Source of the DNA: Ophiothrix spiculata
Lineage: Eukaryota > Echinodermata > Ophiuroidea > Amphilepidida > Ophiotrichidae
Reading direction: 5' to 3' (one strand)
Assembly: GCA_000969725.1 (NCBI GenBank)
Contig: JXSR01S041694.1
DNA length: 23,869 bases
A program made the position numbers and the translations under genes. Below the pieces are notes generated by a model that was given only the letters and a program-made list of their open reading frames with translations, was not told where the DNA came from and did not search any database. Shown in pieces: positions 9,801 to 15,800 of this stretch. Numbering within the stretch: the stretch's first letter is position 1; each line of letters starts with the position of its first letter.

Positions 9801-12800
9801 ACAGAGACCAGCAACTGCTGTGAATGTATTACACTAAATACATAGCATGGGGCGCCTAATCAATAAGATCTATTGCCATGTTGACCGCGAGCAACGAAAA
9901 ACCTAAAACCAAATTTGATTTTCTTTTAATAGAATTTGCAATAATAAATTTGATGATTTAGAAATTTGGAAAAAAGGAAACGTTCACCTGACCAGAAGGC
10001 ATGCCAACACTCTCAGGCTGAGTAACGCAATGATCTCCTCCTCGAAAATCCATAAAATGGTTAAGACGAAAAACCCTCCCCACAATCAACCTCTACCCGA
10101 AAAAAAAAAAAAAAAAAAAAAAAACTTTGTTGACAGGTTTCAAGCGAAACATGAAGTGAACATACCCTAAATCATCCGCTCTTATCTACGTCATGAATGA
10201 CCTTCAGCAATCAATACCATGACAAAGGCAAAAATACATTTATTCTAATTCGTCCGGCACTCAACCGAATAAATCTATTAAATTTACATTCTCTTTTTAC
10301 TGATTTAAAATGAATTGAAATACAATAAGGACTATTTTTTTGGCAAAGATATAATTTTTCTGTAAACTTTTTGTAAAAAGTGATAGAATGTTGACAAATT
10401 GGCTAATAACTTACGAAAATTAATGTATTTATGACTTAGTAAAATTTTTGAATTTTTGAACTGAACAGCTTGCAAATTTGGAGTTGTGGTGGTTTAATGA
10501 TGAATCAAAGCACAAAATCACTCAACACTGCACAAATTCGGGTTAACTATTAGAACTTTTAATTGATAGCTGCCGTATGTGGCTCACGGTGCAGCCATAC
10601 AATCATATGAATGTCTATCACACAGATCCGTGGTATCGCTGCCTGGTTTGATAATTACCATCATAAAAGGGAAGCAGACCCGGATGACTGCATAACAAAA
10701 CACTGATGTGTTGCTGCTTATCTCTTTGGTATATTTGTCTCAGTGATAGATGATAGGCAAAACAATAATGGGGCGCCCATTACAAAAAAATAATGTGCTC
10801 CCATCCATTATGAGACGATAGATGACAGGCAAAACAATAAATCTTACTACTACTACAAAAATTTATACCGCGCCAAAAACCAAAAACAAATTTGTACTAA
10901 GGCGCATATAGACAAAGTCAATGAACAAAAAATATATACATGCTCAAAAACATCAGTCAGACAAGGATTCAGTGAAAGTTACAAATTGTATGCAGAGTTA
11001 AAAAGGTGCTGTTTCAGTAATTTCTTAAATATGTCCATTGAAGGAGCAGATCTTATTTGTTCTGGTAAAGCATTCCATATTTTAGGTCCGTAGCATGAAA
11101 ATGATCTGTCAGCAAATGTTGAATGAGTTGTTCTATGTTCCATAAGTTTGAATGAGGCGGTAGATCTTATCTTGTATTCTCCAAGTGTACAGACCTGAGT
11201 AAGGATGCAACTATATAGTATTAAGATGATTTTGTTTCCAATATTCTTAACTTTTCAGAATTTTTCAGATCCCGACTTTTAATACGTTATCAATTTTTTT
11301 AAGGAATGTGAACTGAATTACTCTTTTCTTGTTATGAAACAGATTTTGCAAAATGTAGAAATTTTAGAATTTCACAAATTAGACAACAATTTTGTGAATC
11401 TGAAAATGTTAGCATTGTGTGAATATTGCTGAATTTTTCAAACACAACATGTAAAATAATGCCTACCATAACTTTGGACACCTAAACAGGTTTTGAATGT
11501 TATGAAAAAATTACATATTATTACTTACAGATCAAATTTACAGGACCACCAGCCTTATATCAGCTATGAAGTGTATGTTATGAATTATGTTAAATCAACA
11601 CTCAGAAGAATAATAGTTTCATGATATGTTATAAATATCCTTGTCCATCCTCTTGCAGGGTCTGAAGACTCAACTCCCAGTAAACGACAATCCTTGCCAA
11701 AGTCTCCGGTCAAAGCAACAAAGGCACAGCTGAAAGAGCAAAAGATCATGGAGAAGAAGCGAGAAATGAGAAGACAAAGGTCGCTGAACAGAAAATACTT
11801 TTCCGAAGACTTCTCCTCGCCTATTCAGGCAAATTTGAAACAAAGTCTGAAGGTTGAAGACAGCTCATCGATTACACCTATGGAATCACACAGTCCTGTC
11901 AAGAAGCCTGTATCTGGTAAAATCAAACCACGGGTATTGAGCTTTAGCCTTTTGTTTCGCGAAAGGAGACCACCTCAAGTGGAAAGTCATTTTCTCTTAT
12001 GTAGCTGTCTCTCGGGTGAGCAGCAAAAGAAGATGAGTTCACGACAACAAAAGCGGAAGTCCCGAAGCGAGGGCAAGATGAAAGCAAAATTCTCATTTAT
12101 CGCAAAAACAATTAAACAACAACAGCAGCAGCAGCAGCAGAGGAGACAACCACGAAAAGTGGACACAGGAGGAAGAGACAGTGATGTGTCAAGATCGTCC
12201 ACACCTGTGCAAGACGAGATGCCCATGGAGACAATGGATACATCAAGACCTGTGGCTGGAGAGTCCAGATCTTCCACTCCTGTTCAAGATGAAGAGTCGG
12301 GTGTGATGGAAGAAGTGGCTGCTGAGGTACAGGTAATTCAGAATTATGTCAAGGGTTTCTTGATTTTTAGATAATAAATTGGAGTGTATTTCACAAAGAG
12401 TTCAGTTACGAACATTTTGTAAGTGCCATAAACTGTTCAAAAGTACTGAATTCTATCGCAAAGTTACGAACTAAGTTTATTTCTCTAAAGACTTGCGATT
12501 TAATGCATTCGTAAGTATCTTCGTAAGTCTACAATCAACTTTTAGTCATTGTAAGCATTGTAGATATGATTGAAATTTGGAATTTATGAAAGTTATGGTT
12601 TATTTTGCGACAAAATGAATTAGATAGAATAGTAGATGAAAGTAGCTGCCCATATGCATGGCAAAAAATAACGTGAGGGCTCTTTAAAGAGTGTGATTGT
12701 TGCTGGATATAAGTCAATAATTACGCACATTTTGGAAACCTACGAATGTTTCTCAACTCTTTGTGAAATATACCCAGCACCATTTACAGTCATTATCTGT

Positions 12801-15800
12801 TGCTCTTATTCATATCTTTGTTCACAGCTCCAATTACTTTCATAACCTTTTGTGGAATGGATCTTACGAAAACTCATCGCCACGATTGTTTTTAGACTTA
12901 CCAATGTACTTTCAAATAGAACTTACGATCATCTTTGTGAAATACACCCCAGTTTTAGTTTATTCAATCTGGGATACAGCATTTTTGGTTCAGCACAAAT
13001 ATCTGGTATACAGCTCCAGTAAAAAAGTAGAAAAGTGATCCAATAGTTTTAAGATTGAAGGGGCATCTAGCAAGATCTCTACAGGGATGCCAGTTTTCCT
13101 AATTTATTAGGAATTCCTAATTTTTGGTCATTTTGGACCATTTTCCCTAATTTTTTTAAAAATCAAAATTTCAAGCGATTTTGGTATTAAATAGTAGAAA
13201 GTTGCATAAAGATGGTTAAAAGGGTCAAAATTTGCATGAAAAGTGAGATTTTAGTACCTAAAATATAAACAATCTTCTCCGAGGGGAAGCTTTTCTCCCT
13301 CTGCTCGAATTACACTAGGACATTGAATTTAGTTTCATCTGGCCATTTTGATTTCATATAGCCACAAACAATTTCACATGGATTTAGTGAATCCAAAATA
13401 GTTTCTATTGGTTGCTTAGCCTATTCAATGAATTCAATCACATAAGCATCTTTGCAAGAAGTTTTAATGAAATGTAAACAATTTCACTGAGTCTATTTTC
13501 TTATTCAGTGAATCAAAATAGACTGCTCTGAAATTATTTGTTTATTGTATTGTTTAATTGCAGTAGACCATATGCCTAATCACATTATTAATATTAGTGA
13601 AAACAAGATGGGCTTATTATATTTGAATAGATAAACACATGTATTGTATCTGGAACACAATGATGTCTTTGACTTGGAAATCCTAATACTCCTATTGTCT
13701 AAGTATTATAGTAATTTGTTTTACATTTTAAACCTGTTATCTTATTGTCAATTTTCAGGGATTCATTGAAATGTTTGTGCAATCATCAGTGTCCCAATGA
13801 GATTTAGTGAAATTATTTAGACTTTTTTTGGTTTCTTTGAATCTGTAACAAAACAGCTTAGAAAAAAGTAATCTTCTGAAATCAAATTGGATTTACTAAA
13901 TCCATGTGAAACTGTTTGTGTCTGTAAGAATCCAAATTGGCCACATGAAACGAAATTAGATGTCCTAGTGTTAGTATCTTATTTAGACTAATTTCCTAAT
14001 TTTTTTCTGTACCCAAGTGGCATCTCTGTCTCTAACAGTGAAAAAAAGGTTTTTATTTTGAAACTGCAATGTAGTGAAGATGTTGGCTTGAAAAAAAATG
14101 GTGACAGACTGGAAAGTCTATAAGGAATGGCATTGGAACTCATTATTTGAGTGCAAGAAAGTCATATCTGCAATGGCTGCCATATGTTTTATTTATTTAA
14201 TACTTGGGTCACTGAAATGCAAAAAAACTTTCAAAATGTCTCCTCCCATATGACAGGGGCTCTGATGTCACCTGAAGAACCAATTTAAGAGCCACTGACC
14301 CAAGACTGGTATTATACAGTGTGCAATCCAAATTTATGAAAAATGACAGCTTTGCAGATATGTCTTTCATAACAAAAATTACATAATCATCCACTTCTTC
14401 ACGGCAACCAATATTATTATTTTTGGAGTGTATAACAAGAGCTAATAATGTAAACATTTTAACTTTTGTCTTGGGGAAGACCATAAATAGCAAAGTTTTC
14501 TGCTTTTGTAGAAAAATAGTCACACTGAACATGTCAACCTGATGTGGTTATAAGATAACCTATATTGTGATAATATTGGTTGTGAAAGTGTCCTTACTGG
14601 TACATTAAAGAAGCATGGTCCAATTGTTTCAACTTGTTTTCAAACTTTTCAAGATTTTGGTTCCAAAAAATTTGTCATATTTTTCTCATTGCCCATGTGA
14701 AATTTCAAGGCTTAGCTATGTTCCATTGTTGAGATATATATGAAAATGTGTTTAATTATGGTAACCATAATTAATTTATACAGTAATGCATAGGCTGCTC
14801 TGTAATACAAAATTACCCATAAAATCAAAACGGTTTGACCGAAACACCTGGAATTTGAAACTTAGACCTCTTTAATGGTCATCTTTTATATGACATTGTA
14901 AACTAAATTTCGAAAAATTGGACCAAAATCCTGTAACAAAAACGTACACAATCCACAGGCATATTTTTAAATAGTGTTTACATGCTGATCTTGAATTTTA
15001 TTTTGTTTTCTTTTACAGGTTAAAGTGGAAACTGTAAAAAGAAAAAGAGGTCGTCCTCGGAAGTATACAGACGATGGACAAGAAATATCATCAAGATCAG
15101 CAACTCCCACTCCAGCCGTCCAAGAAAGCCAGGAAACTATTTATGTTGAGCAACAGAAGCAACCAGTTGTAACCACACCTGTTGAAACAGAGCCATTGGA
15201 GGAGAATTACTCTCGCTCATCTACGCCTGTGCAAGATGAAATGGTTGTGGAAGAGATGGTTGTGCAGAACTTTGGCTCTGCAATTGAAACTGTTGTTATT
15301 CCAGCTGAACCTAATATGGGGATATCGGTATTGCAGAGTCAGCAAGTCGTAGAAGAGATGGATGTTAGCCATGCTCCTGTTGAAGAAATAAATGTTGACA
15401 CTGAACCTATGAAAGAGACTGGAGATAGCAAGGTTGTATCAGAAGAGACAGATATTGATAGTGCTCCTGTAAAAGAGATGGTTTTATCTGAAAAGCCTGT
15501 ATCAGAACAGGTTGTTTCATTGCAAGGAGCATCTGTCAGTGAGAAACCAGTATCTGAGACAGCGTCTGATAAAAATATTGTGCAAAGAAGAGATTTTGGT
15601 GGAGGGGACTTTTGGAAGATGTTGGCAGCTGTTCCAACGAGCATTGAAGTGAAAAGAACTGAAATTGAATCAAGCAAGGACCAAATTAGTGACCAAATTC
15701 AAACAGAGCCATCTGTTTCAAAGCAAGAAGAAAAAGCGGATTCCAAGGATGATACTAAAATGGAAGTAGAACAGATGCCAGAACCTGCATCATCTGAAAA

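Larger units (their letters stand above)
8740..11658 (+). other. Large intron with long-TIR element and LINE fragment
   Basis: Phase 1 intron. 8740-9130 is AT-rich with nothing recognised, 9131-10845 is a long-inverted-end element, 10846 to about 11250 is a LINE 3' end, and 11250-11658 shows nothing. Confidence 0.85.
12333..15018 (+). other. Large intron with nested transposons
   Basis: Phase 0 intron. It contains a MITE complex (12383-12955), a nested pair (13082-14028) and the second dispersed repeat copy (14616-14925). I recognise nothing in 14035-14610. Confidence 0.85.
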
